The translations under genes and the position numbers were made by a program. DNA of 40,954 nt from Dankookia rubra (GTDB lineage: Bacteria > Pseudomonadota > Alphaproteobacteria > Acetobacterales > Acetobacteraceae), in assembly GCF_004355005.1 (NCBI RefSeq), contig NZ_SMSJ01000050.1, positions 1-40,954 on the forward strand, given 5' to 3'. Shown here piece after piece: positions 30,167-38,068 of this stretch (the stretch's first letter is position 1; each line of letters starts with the position of its first letter). The notes beneath the pieces are model-generated. The model saw nothing but the letters and a program-made list of their open reading frames with translations, ran no database searches and was not told where the DNA came from.

Positions 30167-31789
30167 TCAGTCCGCCAGCACGAAGCCGGCATAGCCCTTG
30201 GCCGCCACCTCGTCGCACTTGCGGCGATAGGCCGCCACGCCGCCGACATAGGGCATGAACACGCGCGGCTTGCCCGGAACATTGGCGCCGACATACCAGG
30301 AATTCGCCCGCGGATAGAGCGTGCGGTCGGCCACCTTGTTGACGTGGTCGACCCAGTCAGCCTGGGCCTGCTCGGTCGGCGCGATGGTCGCCAGCCCCTT
30401 GGCCCGCAGATGCGCCAGGCAATCGGCGATCCAGTCCACATGCTGCTCGATCGAATGGATCATCTGGCTCTTCACGCCGGGGCTGCCGGGGCCGGTCACC
30501 ATGAACAGGTTGGGGAAGCCGGCGACCATCAGGCCGAGATAGGTCAGCGGCCCGCCCTCCCAGGCCTCGGCCAGGGCCTGGCCCTCCGCGCCGCGGATGT
30601 CGATCTCGCGCAGCGCGCCGGTCATCGCGTCGAAGCCGGTGGCGAAGGCCAGGCTGTCCACCGCGTATTCCGTGCCGCCCGTCAGGCGCAGGCCGCGCGG
30701 GGTCACCCGCTCGATCGGGTCGCTGCGGACATCGACCAGGGTGACGTTGCCGCGGTTGTAGGTCTCGTAGTAGCCGGTATCGAGGCAGAGCCGCTTCGAG
30801 CCGATCGGGTGGTCGTTCGGCGTCAGCAGCGCCGCCGTCCGCGGGTCCTTGACGATGCCGCGGATCTTCTCCCGCACGAACTCGGCCGCCGTCTCGTTGG
30901 CGCGCTCGTCCACCAGGAAGTCGTTGTAGCAGTTCAGCAGCGGGATGGTGCCGCCGCGCGCCCACATCGCCTCGTAGTTGGCGCGCCGCTCCGCCTCGGG
31001 CACCGCCAGCGCCGATTGCACCGGGATCGGCACGCCGGAGACGCCGAAGGCGGTCTGCCGCGCATCGACCAGCCGCTCCGCGTAGCGGGCGCGGTGGTCG
31101 GCTTCCGTCGCCGCATCCATCGGTGCGTTGCGCGCGGGCAGGCTGAAATTCGCGGTGCGCTGGAAGACATAGAGGTGCTTCGCCTGGGCGGCGATGCGCG
31201 GGATCATCTGGATGGCGGTCGATCCGGTGCCGACCACGCCGACGGTCTGGCCGGTGAAGTCCACGCCCTCGGCCGGCCAGAGCCCGGTGTGGTACCACTT
31301 GCCCTGGAAATCCTCGATCCCCTGGAAATCGGGCACGCGCGGCGTCGAAAGGTTGCCGGTCGCCATGATGACATGGCGCGCCCGGATCTCCTCCCCCGCC
31401 TTTGTGCGCAGCGTCCAGCACCGGTCGGCCGCGTCGAACCGCGCCTCGGCGATGCGGGTGTTCAACTGGATGTCGCGGCGGAGGTCGAACCTGTCGGCAA
31501 CATGGTTGATGTATTCGAGGATGACCGGCTGCGTCGCGTAGCGCTCCGGCCAGTGCCACTCGTTCTGCAAGTCCTCGGAGAAGGAATAGGAATACTCCAG
31601 GCTCTCGATGTCGCAGCGGGCGCCGGGGTAGCGGTTCCAGAACCAGGTGCCGCCGATGCCGCTGCCGGCCTCGTAGCCGCGCGCCGTCATTCCCATCCCG
31701 CGCAGCCTGTGCAGGGCATAGAGCCCGCCGAGGCCGACGCCGACGACCGCGACGTCGAGCGTCGTGGCGGAGGTGGGGCTGCTGGCCAT
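30167..31789 (-). CDS. Baeyer-Villiger-type flavin-containing monooxygenase
   Basis: The 540-residue protein has the signature F-x-G-x-x-x-H-x-x-x-W-P intact as FQGKWYHTGLWP (161-172). It has two dinucleotide motifs: GVGLGG (17-22) for FAD and GTGSTA (187 on) for NADPH. DGYEAGSGIGG-like YEAGSGIGGTWFWNRYPGARCD is the class I BVMO pattern. Such enzymes insert oxygen next to a ketone carbonyl using NADPH and O2. The start MASSPTSATTLD has GGAGG nine bases upstream; the frame extends to 31927 without family features. It heads the minus-strand set that continues with an alpha/beta hydrolase and is divergent from the MFS gene at 31930. The substrate is unknown. Confidence 0.93.
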   Translation of the reverse strand: MASSPTSATTLDVAVVGVGLGGLYALHRLRGMGMTARGYEAGSGIGGTWFWNRYPGARCDIESLEYSYSFSEDLQNEWHWPERYATQPVILEYINHVADRFDLRRDIQLNTRIAEARFDAADRCWTLRTKAGEEIRARHVIMATGNLSTPRVPDFQGIEDFQGKWYHTGLWPAEGVDFTGQTVGVVGTGSTAIQMIPRIAAQAKHLYVFQRTANFSLPARNAPMDAATEADHRARYAERLVDARQTAFGVSGVPIPVQSALAVPEAERRANYEAMWARGGTIPLLNCYNDFLVDERANETAAEFVREKIRGIVKDPRTAALLTPNDHPIGSKRLCLDTGYYETYNRGNVTLVDVRSDPIERVTPRGLRLTGGTEYAVDSLAFATGFDAMTGALREIDIRGAEGQALAEAWEGGPLTYLGLMVAGFPNLFMVTGPGSPGVKSQMIHSIEQHVDWIADCLAHLRAKGLATIAPTEQAQADWVDHVNKVADRTLYPRANSWYVGANVPGKPRVFMPYVGGVAAYRRKCDEVAAKGYAGFVLAD

Positions 31790-31929
31790 TTCTGGAATCC
31801 TCCAATCGGTTCTTGCGCCAAGCTCACCATGGATCGCCTTCGGCGTCACGCCGGGGCGGCTTGCGGGATTGCCGACGCGTCCGGCGCATGATGGGCTGGC
31901 CCGCAACCGCGGACCGGGGTGTCGCAACC

Positions 31930-33105
31930 ATGGAAGATCGCTGGCGGGCCCTTGCCATCCTGACCGCCGCGCGCACCAGCCTCGGCTTCCAGTTCCAATC
32001 GGTGGCCGCCGCCTCGCCGCAGCTGGTGGGCGAGCTCGGCCTGTCCTATGCCGATCTCGGCACGCTGATCGGCCTCTATTTCCTGCCCGGCCTCTTCATC
32101 GCCCTGCCGGCCGGCGCGCTCGGCCGCCGCTTCGGCGACAGCCGGGTGGCGCTCGCCGGGCTGCTGCTGATGGCGGCGGGGGCGGTGCTCGGCAGCATGG
32201 CCGGCGGCTTCGCCGGGCTCGCCGCGGGGCGGCTGCTGTCCGGCATCGGCGCGGTGCTGCTCAGCGTGCCGCTGTCGAAGATGGTGACGGACTGGTTCGC
32301 CGGGCGGGAGATCGTGCTGGCCATGGCGATCTTCATGAACTCCTTCCCGATCGGCATCGGCTTGGCGGTGCTGGTGCTGGGCGGGCTGGCCGGGGCGGCG
32401 GGATGGCCGGCGGTGATCGCCTCCGGCGCCGGGCTGGCGCTGGCGGCCCTCATGCTGCTGCTGCTCGCCTACCGGCCGCATTCGAATGAGCGGGCCGGGT
32501 CGGCCGCCGCGGGCAGCTGGCGGATTCCGCGCCTGGACGTGGCGCTGGTCTGCATCGCCGGGGCGCTCTGGGGCATCCTCAACGGCGCCTTCGCCATCAT
32601 GGTCGGCTTCGCGCCGAGCTATCTCGGCGCCGCCGGGCTCGGGCCGGCCGAGATCGGCCTGCTGACCGGGGCGGCGACCTGGCTGGTCGTGGCCTCGGCC
32701 CAGGCGGGCGGGATGCTGGCGCAGCGCTGGGGCCGGCCGGGGCCGCTGCTCACCGTCGCCGCGCTGGGCTGGACGGCCTGCCTGCTGGCGCTGGCGACGC
32801 GCACCGGGCCGCCCGCCCTGGCGATGATCGGCTCCGGGCTGGTGATGGGGCTGCCGGTCGGCGTCATCATGGCGTTGCCCTCCCAGGCGTTGCGGCCGGA
32901 GGACCGGGCGCTCGGGATGGGAGTCTTCTTCCTCTGGCTCTATGCCGGCCATGCCGGGCTGCCGCCGCTGGCCGGCTGGGTGCAGGACCGCGCCGGCAGC
33001 CCGGCGGCGCCGCTCTGGCTCGCCGCCGCGCTGGTGCTGTCCCTGCTGCCGCTGTTCCAGGTCTTCCGCTGGGGCGTCGCGGTGCGGCAGCGGGCGGCGG
33101 GCTGA
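31930..33105 (+). CDS. Major facilitator superfamily transporter
   Basis: The 391-residue protein begins MEDRWRALAILTAARTSLGFQFQSV and has 12 predicted helices. The MFS loop 2-3 motif is GALGRRFGDSRVALAGLLLM. MVTDWFAGREIVLAMAIFMNSFPIGIGLAV resembles CynX/NimT and related CP-family carriers for small anions or nitroimidazole-like compounds. It is divergent from the BVMO gene, with 140 bases between, so it might import the BVMO substrate or export a product; this is only inference. The ATG at 31930 is used because the helix-forming region starts right after it; the frame opens earlier at 31813 with a low-complexity basic leader. Confidence 0.87.
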   Translation: MEDRWRALAILTAARTSLGFQFQSVAAASPQLVGELGLSYADLGTLIGLYFLPGLFIALPAGALGRRFGDSRVALAGLLLMAAGAVLGSMAGGFAGLAAGRLLSGIGAVLLSVPLSKMVTDWFAGREIVLAMAIFMNSFPIGIGLAVLVLGGLAGAAGWPAVIASGAGLALAALMLLLLAYRPHSNERAGSAAAGSWRIPRLDVALVCIAGALWGILNGAFAIMVGFAPSYLGAAGLGPAEIGLLTGAATWLVVASAQAGGMLAQRWGRPGPLLTVAALGWTACLLALATRTGPPALAMIGSGLVMGLPVGVIMALPSQALRPEDRALGMGVFFLWLYAGHAGLPPLAGWVQDRAGSPAAPLWLAAALVLSLLPLFQVFRWGVAVRQRAAG

Positions 33106-33136
33106 GGCGGAGCGCCGCAGGGCGGCCCCGCCTCAG
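33102..33136. terminator. Bidirectional hairpin enclosing both stop codons
   Basis: CTGAGGCGG (33102-33110) pairs perfectly with CCGCCTCAG (33128-33136), with an inner GCCG/CGGC stem. The TGA of the MFS gene (33103-33105) and the TGA of the convergent small gene (33133-33135 on the minus strand) both lie in the stem. It is a compact shared terminator candidate; there is no U tract. Confidence 0.55.
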
Positions 33137-33402
33137 GCGCCGGCCAGGCCTTCCGGGACCGGCTGCGCCTCCGCCTCCTCCCAGCGCCCGCCCAGTTGCA
33201 GCAACGCATCCTCGAAGGCCGCCTCGCTGGCCGGGAAGGGGCCGACCACCGGGGTCAGCGCCTCCCCCGCCGCGTTGAAGCGCATCCAGGCCCAGTCCCC
33301 CAGCGTCGGCTCCCAGCAGACGCCGATGCGGGCATAGCGGCGGATCAGCAGCCCGGGCTCGGTCGGGTCGTCGCGCTCGATCAGCAGGGTGCGCAGATGC
33401 AT
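33133..33402 (-). CDS. Hypothetical protein, 89 residues
   Basis: The small protein begins MHLRTLLIERDDPTEPGLLI and contains YARIGVCWEPTLGDWAWMRF and an acidic C-terminal half ending EAQPVPEGLAGA. AGGAGG lies eight bases before the ATG, a near-ideal ribosome site, so translation is likely. There is no signal peptide or membrane helix. I do not recognise a family. The pattern of alternating beta-like strands with Trp residues suggests a small soluble domain. It is monocistronic, divergent from the HpaI-type aldolase gene and convergent with the MFS gene. Confidence 0.7.
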   Translation of the reverse strand: MHLRTLLIERDDPTEPGLLIRRYARIGVCWEPTLGDWAWMRFNAAGEALTPVVGPFPASEAAFEDALLQLGGRWEEAEAQPVPEGLAGA

Positions 33403-33545
33403 CGGCGGGGCCTCCTTCTACGCTGCCACCCTGCCCCAGCCCATCTTGCCGCCGCATGGCCAATGGCTTGCGGCCGCTGCCGGTGCCGGAACGGTGACCG
33501 GGGACAACCGGGGCAGCCGGCCGGACTTTTCGCGCCCGGGGCCGG

Positions 33546-33574
33546 TTCCGGCCTCCGCCGTTCTGGTCTAGCGT
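33546..33574 (+). promoter_or_regulatory. Putative promoter of the HpaI-type aldolase gene
   Basis: TTCCGG (33546-33551), 17 bases, then TAGCGT (33569-33574). Between them lies TTCTGGTCTA, shared at the same position with the promoters at 34558 and 38069. The predicted start near 33581 leaves a roughly 55-base leader with GGGGGAAA before the ATG at 33636. The rest of the 233-base gap shows nothing else that I recognise. Confidence 0.45.
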
Positions 33575-33635
33575 CCGCGGGCAGACAGCGCCCAGACCCG
33601 CCTGGGCAGGCAATCCTTTGGGGGAAACATCCGAG

Positions 33636-34397
33636 ATGGCGAACAAGGTCAAGGACGCGTGGAAGGCCGGCCGCGCCGTGGTCAACGGGTGGCTCGCCAT
33701 CCCGAATGCCTTCAGCGCCGAGATGTATGCCCAGTGCGGCTGGGACAGCGTGACCGTGGACATGCAGCACGGCGTGCAGGACTACCTGTCATGCGTCGCC
33801 TGCTTCCAGGGCATCCAGCCCTCCGGCGTCACCCCGATGGTCCGGGTGCCCTGGAACGAGCCGGGCATCATCGGCAAGGTGCTCGACGCCGGCGCCTACG
33901 GCGTGATCTGCCCGATGATCAACACGCCGGACGAGGCCGCCCGCCTGGTGCAGTACTCCAAGTACCCTCCTGCCGGGACGCGCTCCAACGGCCCGATCCG
34001 CGCCGGCGTCTACGGCGAGGCCGGCGGCTACCAGAAGACGGCGAACGAGAACATCCTCGTCATCCCGATGATCGAGACCAAGACGGCGATCGAGAACATC
34101 GAGGCGATCCTCGACGTGCCGGGGATCGACGGCATCTATGTCGGCCCCTCCGACCTCAGCTTCTCCTATGGCCTCGAGCCCAGGCTGGACGTCGAGGATC
34201 CCTTCATCCTGAAGATCTACGAGAAGCTGCTGACCGAGACCGCCAAGCGCGGCATCGCCGCCGGCCTGCACAACGGCAGCCCGGCCTATGCCAACCGCAT
34301 GATCAAGATGGGCTTCAAGCTGGTGACGATCAGCAACGAGGTCGGCCTGATGGTCAATGCGGCCAAGTCGGCGGTGAAGGAAGCCCGCGGGTCCTGA
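33636..34397 (+). CDS. HpcH/HpaI family aldolase
   Basis: The 253-residue protein is a class II (metal-dependent) pyruvate aldolase of the HpaI/GarL/RhmA family. Landmarks are H45 in VDMQHGVQDY (catalytic His), R70 in MVRVPWNEPG, the metal ligands E147 in IPMIETKTAIENI and D173 in IYVGPSDLSFSYG, and the pair KYPPAGTRSNGP. These enzymes cleave 2-keto-3-deoxy acids to pyruvate or an aldehyde, for example in homoprotocatechuate or glucarate degradation. The ATG at 33636 is preferred over the TTG at 33618. It stands alone with its own promoter, so the pathway is not shown by context. Its codon usage is the same as its neighbours. Confidence 0.92.
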   Translation: MANKVKDAWKAGRAVVNGWLAIPNAFSAEMYAQCGWDSVTVDMQHGVQDYLSCVACFQGIQPSGVTPMVRVPWNEPGIIGKVLDAGAYGVICPMINTPDEAARLVQYSKYPPAGTRSNGPIRAGVYGEAGGYQKTANENILVIPMIETKTAIENIEAILDVPGIDGIYVGPSDLSFSYGLEPRLDVEDPFILKIYEKLLTETAKRGIAAGLHNGSPAYANRMIKMGFKLVTISNEVGLMVNAAKSAVKEARGS

Positions 34398-34426
34398 GGC
34401 CCCGGCAGCTCCTGAGCGGATCGGCG

Positions 34427-34544
34427 CCTGGGCCACGCCGCCCTCCGGCGGTCCGCCCAGGTAATTCGCTGCATGGCAGGATCGCCGCCGGCGGCGATCC
34501 GCCCGGCGCCCGCGGCGCGGCGATCCATGCCGCGGGCGGGCGCC
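34427..34544 (+). repeat. Cluster of three hairpins between the aldolase and DUF3035 genes
   Basis: Hairpin 1: CCTGGGC (34427-34433) with GCCCAGG (34455-34461), inner CCGCC/GGCGG across CTCC. Hairpin 2: a perfect 22-base palindrome at 34479-34500 centred on CGCC/GGCG with ends GGATC and GATCC. Hairpin 3: CCCGCGGC (34509-34516) with GCCGCGGG (34529-34536), plus outer GGCG/CGCC ending at 34544. The 195-base gap carries no reading frame. It looks like REP-type palindromes or a processing and termination region for the aldolase message. Confidence 0.6.
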
Positions 34545-34557
34545 ATGCAAAGGCCCG

Positions 34558-34586
34558 TTCCGGCCGCCCTCGATCTGGTCTAATCA
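34558..34586 (+). promoter_or_regulatory. Promoter of the DUF3035 lipoprotein gene, leaderless
   Basis: TTCCGG (34558-34563), 17 bases, then TAATCA (34581-34586). The spacer ends CGATCTGGTC, nearly identical to that before pgi. The -10 ends six bases before the ATG at 34593 and there is no ribosome site, predicting a leaderless mRNA. Confidence 0.55.
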
Positions 34587-34592
34587 ACCGTC

Positions 34593-35174
34593 ATGAGCCC
34601 GCGTCCACGCCACCTGCCCCTCGCCGTCGCCACCCTCGCCCTCGGCCTGCTCCAGGGCTGCGGCGGCGACACCGCGCGTACCTTCGGCTTCACCCGCGAC
34701 GCCCCGGACGAGTTCCAGGTGACGACGCGGGCGCCGCTCTCCCTGCCGCCCGCGCTCGGCGAGCTGCCGGTGCCGCGGCCCGGCGCGGTGCGGCCGCAGG
34801 AGCTCTCGCCCCGCGCCGCCGCCGAATCGACGCTTTCCCCCGGCGCCGCCCTCAGCTCCGGCGGCCCGACCAGGCCGAGCGCGGCCGAGGCGGCGCTGCT
34901 CACCCAGGCCGGCCGCCCGGCCGGGCCGGATATCCGTCGCCGGGTGGACGAGGAAAGCCTGAAGCTCGACAGTCCCGACCGCAGCCTGGTCGACCGGCTT
35001 ATCTTCTGGAAGGAGCCGGAGAAGCCGGGCATCGCGCTCGACAGCCGCCGCGAATCCCAGCGGCTGCGGGAGAACGCGGCGCTGGGCCGCGACTCGACGG
35101 AGGGCGAGACCCCGATCATCCAGCGCAGCCAGTCCGGCAACCCGGTCACCCGGTTCTTCGAGAGCATCTTCTGA
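34593..35174 (+). CDS. DUF3035 family lipoprotein
   Basis: The 193-residue protein begins with a lipoprotein signal ending LLQGC, with C23 as the probable lipidated residue. It then has the DUF3035 pattern DAPDEFQVTTRAPLSLPP (37-54), a Pro/Ala-rich middle and a C-terminal segment DRSLVDRLIFWKEPEKPG. This alphaproteobacterial family is of unknown function and is normally encoded between lspA and M16-peptidase genes. Here the M16 pair follows as expected, but lspA is not upstream; an aldolase gene is. A leaderless promoter directly precedes the ATG. A GGCGCGCC/GGCGCGCC hairpin (35209-35228) lies after the stop. Confidence 0.88.
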   Translation: MSPRPRHLPLAVATLALGLLQGCGGDTARTFGFTRDAPDEFQVTTRAPLSLPPALGELPVPRPGAVRPQELSPRAAAESTLSPGAALSSGGPTRPSAAEAALLTQAGRPAGPDIRRRVDEESLKLDSPDRSLVDRLIFWKEPEKPGIALDSRRESQRLRENAALGRDSTEGETPIIQRSQSGNPVTRFFESIF

Positions 35175-35208
35175 CCCGGCGCGGCGGGCACCCGGCGCAT
35201 CGACCCGG

Positions 35209-35228
35209 GGCGCGCCCGCCGGCGCGCC
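35209..35228 (+). terminator. Hairpin between DUF3035 and M16 genes
   Basis: GGCGCGCC (35209-35216) and GGCGCGCC (35221-35228), itself a palindrome, form an 8-bp stem with loop CGCC. It could attenuate transcription between the lipoprotein and the peptidase genes. There is no U tract. Confidence 0.35.
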
Positions 35229-35274
35229 ACATGGCGGGTTTGCGCCCCGGCCAGGCTTCCCCACATGCTCGGGC

Positions 35275-36702
35275 ATGCCCAGCGTGACCCGCCGCACTGC
35301 CCTCGCCTCGGCCGCCGCCCTGCCGGTCGCCGCCTCCCTGAAGCCGGAGCCAGGCCTCGCCGCCCCGCCAGTGCTGCCGGCGCCGGAGGACCAGGCCAAG
35401 CTCGCCGGCGACCGCCCGCTCTTCGGCGCCACGACCTGGACCCTGCCGAACGGGCTCCGCGTCGTCCTGGCCGAGAGCCGCCGCGTCCCGGTGGTCGGCC
35501 ACTACCTCTTCTACGCCGCCGGCGCCGGGGAGGATCCTGCCGGCCGCGGCGGCACCGCCCATTTCCTCGAGCACATGATGTTCAAGGGCAGCGCGCATGT
35601 CGCGCCCGGCGCCCTCAGCCTCGCGGTGGCGCGGGAGGGCGGGCAGGACAATGCCTTCACCTCGCGCGACGTCACCGCCTACCACCAGACGGTCGAGGCC
35701 TCCCGCCTGCCCTTGGTGATGCGGATGGAGGCGGACCGCTTCGCCGGCCCCCTGATCCCGCCCGAGACGGTCGAGCCCGAGCGCGCGGTGATCCTCGAGG
35801 AGCGCCGCCAGCGCACCGACAGCAACCCGCGGTCCCGCTTCTGGGAGGAGTTCGAGGCCTCGCTCTGGGGGCCGCAGCATTGGCGCGGCCGGCCGATCAT
35901 CGGCTTCGAGGACGAGATCCGCGCCATCAGCCGCGACGACCTGATGGGATTCTACGCCACCCGCTATGCCCCGGCGAATGCCGTGCTGGTGGTCACCGGC
36001 GATGCCCGGCCGGAGGCGGTGCGCGCGCTGGCCGAGGAGTTCTACGCCGGCGTGCCGAGCCGCCCGGTGACCCCGCGCACCCGCAGCGCCCCGCCCGCGG
36101 CACCGGCCGCGGCCCGCGTCGTCCGCCACGACGCCGGGGTGCGGGAGGCGAGCTTCCTCCGCGCCGCGATGGCGCCGTCGCTGACCTTCGGCGACCGCCA
36201 GCAGGCCTGGGCCCTGGAGGTGCTGGCGCATCTGCTGGGCGGCGGCCAGGGCAGCCGGATGCACCAGGCGCTGGTGGAGACCGGTCTCTGCGTCTCGGCC
36301 AATGCCTCCTATGACGGCGAGGCGGTGGGGGCGACCTCCTTCGTGCTCTCGGCCCTGCCGCGCCCCGGCGTCGCGCCGGAGAAGGTCGAGGCGGCGGTGG
36401 ACGACATCGTGGCGAAGCTGCTGCAGGACGGCCCGGCCGAGGCCGAGCTGGCCCGCGCCCAGCGGCAGATCACCGCCGGCGCCCTGCTGGCGCTGGACGG
36501 CATCGGCGCCGCGCCGCGCATGCTGGGCTCGGCGCTCGCCTCCGGCCTGCCGCTCGACCTGGTCGAGTTCTGGCCGCGCCACCTCCGCGCGGTGACCCTG
36601 CCGCAGGTGACCGAGGCCGCCCGCGCCGTGCTCGGCAATGCCCCGGCCACCACCGGCTGGCTGCTGCCCGAAGGCACCGCGGTGCCGGAGCGCAGGCTGT
36701 GA
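35275..36702 (+). CDS. M16 family zinc peptidase, catalytic member
   Basis: The 475-residue protein has an N-terminal export signal (VTRRTALASAAALPVAASL, twin-arginine-like). Its M16 domain has the inverted zinc motif H96-F-L-E99-H100 (TAHFLEHMMFKGS) and the third ligand E176 in RAVILEERRQR, 76 residues after H100, as in pitrilysin and processing-peptidase relatives. The second half (residues ~225 on) has the M16_C domain with LAHLLGGGQGSRMHQALVE. It should be a periplasmic peptidase. Its partner, encoded next in a GTGA overlap, lacks the active site, so the two likely form a catalytic/non-catalytic heterodimer. The pair follows the DUF3035 gene in the order common in this bacterial class. 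Confidence 0.92.
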   Translation: MPSVTRRTALASAAALPVAASLKPEPGLAAPPVLPAPEDQAKLAGDRPLFGATTWTLPNGLRVVLAESRRVPVVGHYLFYAAGAGEDPAGRGGTAHFLEHMMFKGSAHVAPGALSLAVAREGGQDNAFTSRDVTAYHQTVEASRLPLVMRMEADRFAGPLIPPETVEPERAVILEERRQRTDSNPRSRFWEEFEASLWGPQHWRGRPIIGFEDEIRAISRDDLMGFYATRYAPANAVLVVTGDARPEAVRALAEEFYAGVPSRPVTPRTRSAPPAAPAAARVVRHDAGVREASFLRAAMAPSLTFGDRQQAWALEVLAHLLGGGQGSRMHQALVETGLCVSANASYDGEAVGATSFVLSALPRPGVAPEKVEAAVDDIVAKLLQDGPAEAELARAQRQITAGALLALDGIGAAPRMLGSALASGLPLDLVEFWPRHLRAVTLPQVTEAARAVLGNAPATTGWLLPEGTAVPERRL

Positions 36703-38039
36703 CCCCCGGCGCAGAGATGCCGGCCGTGACCGCCGACGCGCCGGCGCCGGCCGTGCTCCCTGGCGCCGGGATGCCGGCCGAGGGCCAGGCGGCCGGGTTC
36801 AGCCTGCCGATCCAGGTGGTCGAGGCCGGCGGGATCACCGCCTGGCTGGTCGAGGATCATGCCGTCCCCGTGGTCTCGCTCGCCTGGTCCTGGGCCGGGG
36901 GCGCCGCGCTCGACCCGGCGGGGCAGGAGGGGACGGCGGCAATGGCGGCGGCCCTGCTGACCGAGGGCGCCGGGCCGCTGCGCGCTACCGCCTTCGGCGA
37001 TGCGCTGCGCGACGCGGCGATCAGCCTGAACTTCGGCGCCGACCGCGACCATTTCGAGGGCGGCTTCCGAGCCCTGGCCGATGCCCTGCCCGAGGCGGTG
37101 CGCCTCGCCCGCCTCGCCATGGCCGAGCCGCGGCTCGATGCGGATGCGGTCGAGCGGGTGCGCGCCCGCGCCGCGGCCGGCGCCCGCCGCGCGCTCGAGA
37201 CCCCGCGCGGCCAGGCCGGCCGCGCCTTTTGGGCCCGCGCCTTCCCCGAACACCCGGCCGGGCGTCCCTCCGGCGGCACCGCCGAGAGCATCGCCGCGGT
37301 GCCGCCCGAGGCGCTGCGCGCCGCCCTCGACCGGCAGCTGCGGCAGGGCGGGCTGCTGGTCTGCGCCGCCGGCGCCATCGCGCCGGAGGCCCTGCGCGCG
37401 GTGCTGGTCCAGCTCTTCGCCGGGCTGCCCGCCGGGGCGCCGCCGGCGACGCCGCCGCTGCCGGGCTTCCGCGACTTCGGCCAGGCGGTGGTCGACGTCG
37501 CCTCGCCGCAATCGGCCGTGGTCTTTGGCCAGGAAGGCCTAGCCGCCGGGGATCCGGACTGGGAGGCGGCGCAGGTGGTGCTGCGGATCCTCGCCGGCGG
37601 GGGCTTCGCCTCCCGCCTCATGCATTCGGTGCGGGAGCAGCGCGGCCTCGCCTATGGCATCGGCGGCGGGCTCGACGTGATGTTCCGGCGCGGGATCGTG
37701 GTCGGCTCGGTCGCCACCGAGAATGCCCGGGTCGCCGAGACGCTGGCGGTGACGCGGGAGGAATGGGCCCGCATGGCGAAGGACGGCCCGACCGAGGCGG
37801 AGCGGGCGGATGCGGTCGCCTTCATGACGGGGTCGCTGCCGCTGCAGTTCACCGACAGCCGGCGCGTCGCCGATTCGCTGCTCAGCCTGCGGCAGAACGA
37901 CCGGCCGGTCGAATGGCTGGCCGGGCGGGCGGCGCGGCTGCAGGCCATCCCGACCGGGCGGCTTGCCGCGGTCGCGGCGCGGCTGCTGCGGCCGGAAGCG
38001 CTGGCGGTGGTGGTGGCGGGGCAGCCGGTCGGGCTGTGA
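36699..38039 (+). CDS. M16 family peptidase-like protein, non-catalytic partner
   Basis: The 446-residue protein has M16 and M16_C domains, but the HxxEH motif is replaced at the equivalent place by GQEGTAAMAAALLTEG, so no zinc site is possible. The substrate-binding R/Y region of the second half is kept: SVREQRGLAYGIGGGLDV. It starts at a GTG overlapping the stop of the catalytic M16 gene. An alternative start at 36717 (MPAVTADAP) is possible, since the first 30 residues are Ala/Pro-rich and give no clear signal peptide. A heterodimer with the upstream peptidase, as in mitochondrial processing peptidase and Sphingomonas M16 pairs, is the likely role. Confidence 0.88.
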   Translation: MTPGAEMPAVTADAPAPAVLPGAGMPAEGQAAGFSLPIQVVEAGGITAWLVEDHAVPVVSLAWSWAGGAALDPAGQEGTAAMAAALLTEGAGPLRATAFGDALRDAAISLNFGADRDHFEGGFRALADALPEAVRLARLAMAEPRLDADAVERVRARAAAGARRALETPRGQAGRAFWARAFPEHPAGRPSGGTAESIAAVPPEALRAALDRQLRQGGLLVCAAGAIAPEALRAVLVQLFAGLPAGAPPATPPLPGFRDFGQAVVDVASPQSAVVFGQEGLAAGDPDWEAAQVVLRILAGGGFASRLMHSVREQRGLAYGIGGGLDVMFRRGIVVGSVATENARVAETLAVTREEWARMAKDGPTEAERADAVAFMTGSLPLQFTDSRRVADSLLSLRQNDRPVEWLAGRAARLQAIPTGRLAAVAARLLRPEALAVVVAGQPVGL

Positions 38040-38068
38040 CCTGCCGCGGGGCGCGGTGACCGGGGCAT

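Noticed and set aside
33480-33545. Short direct repeats of ACCGGGG as a possible operator or CRISPR-like array
   Set aside because: Only two or three degenerate copies in GC-rich sequence, without regular spacing; likely chance.
36699-38039. Second active M16 zinc protease
   Set aside because: The HxxEH zinc motif is absent at the expected position, so it is called a non-catalytic partner.
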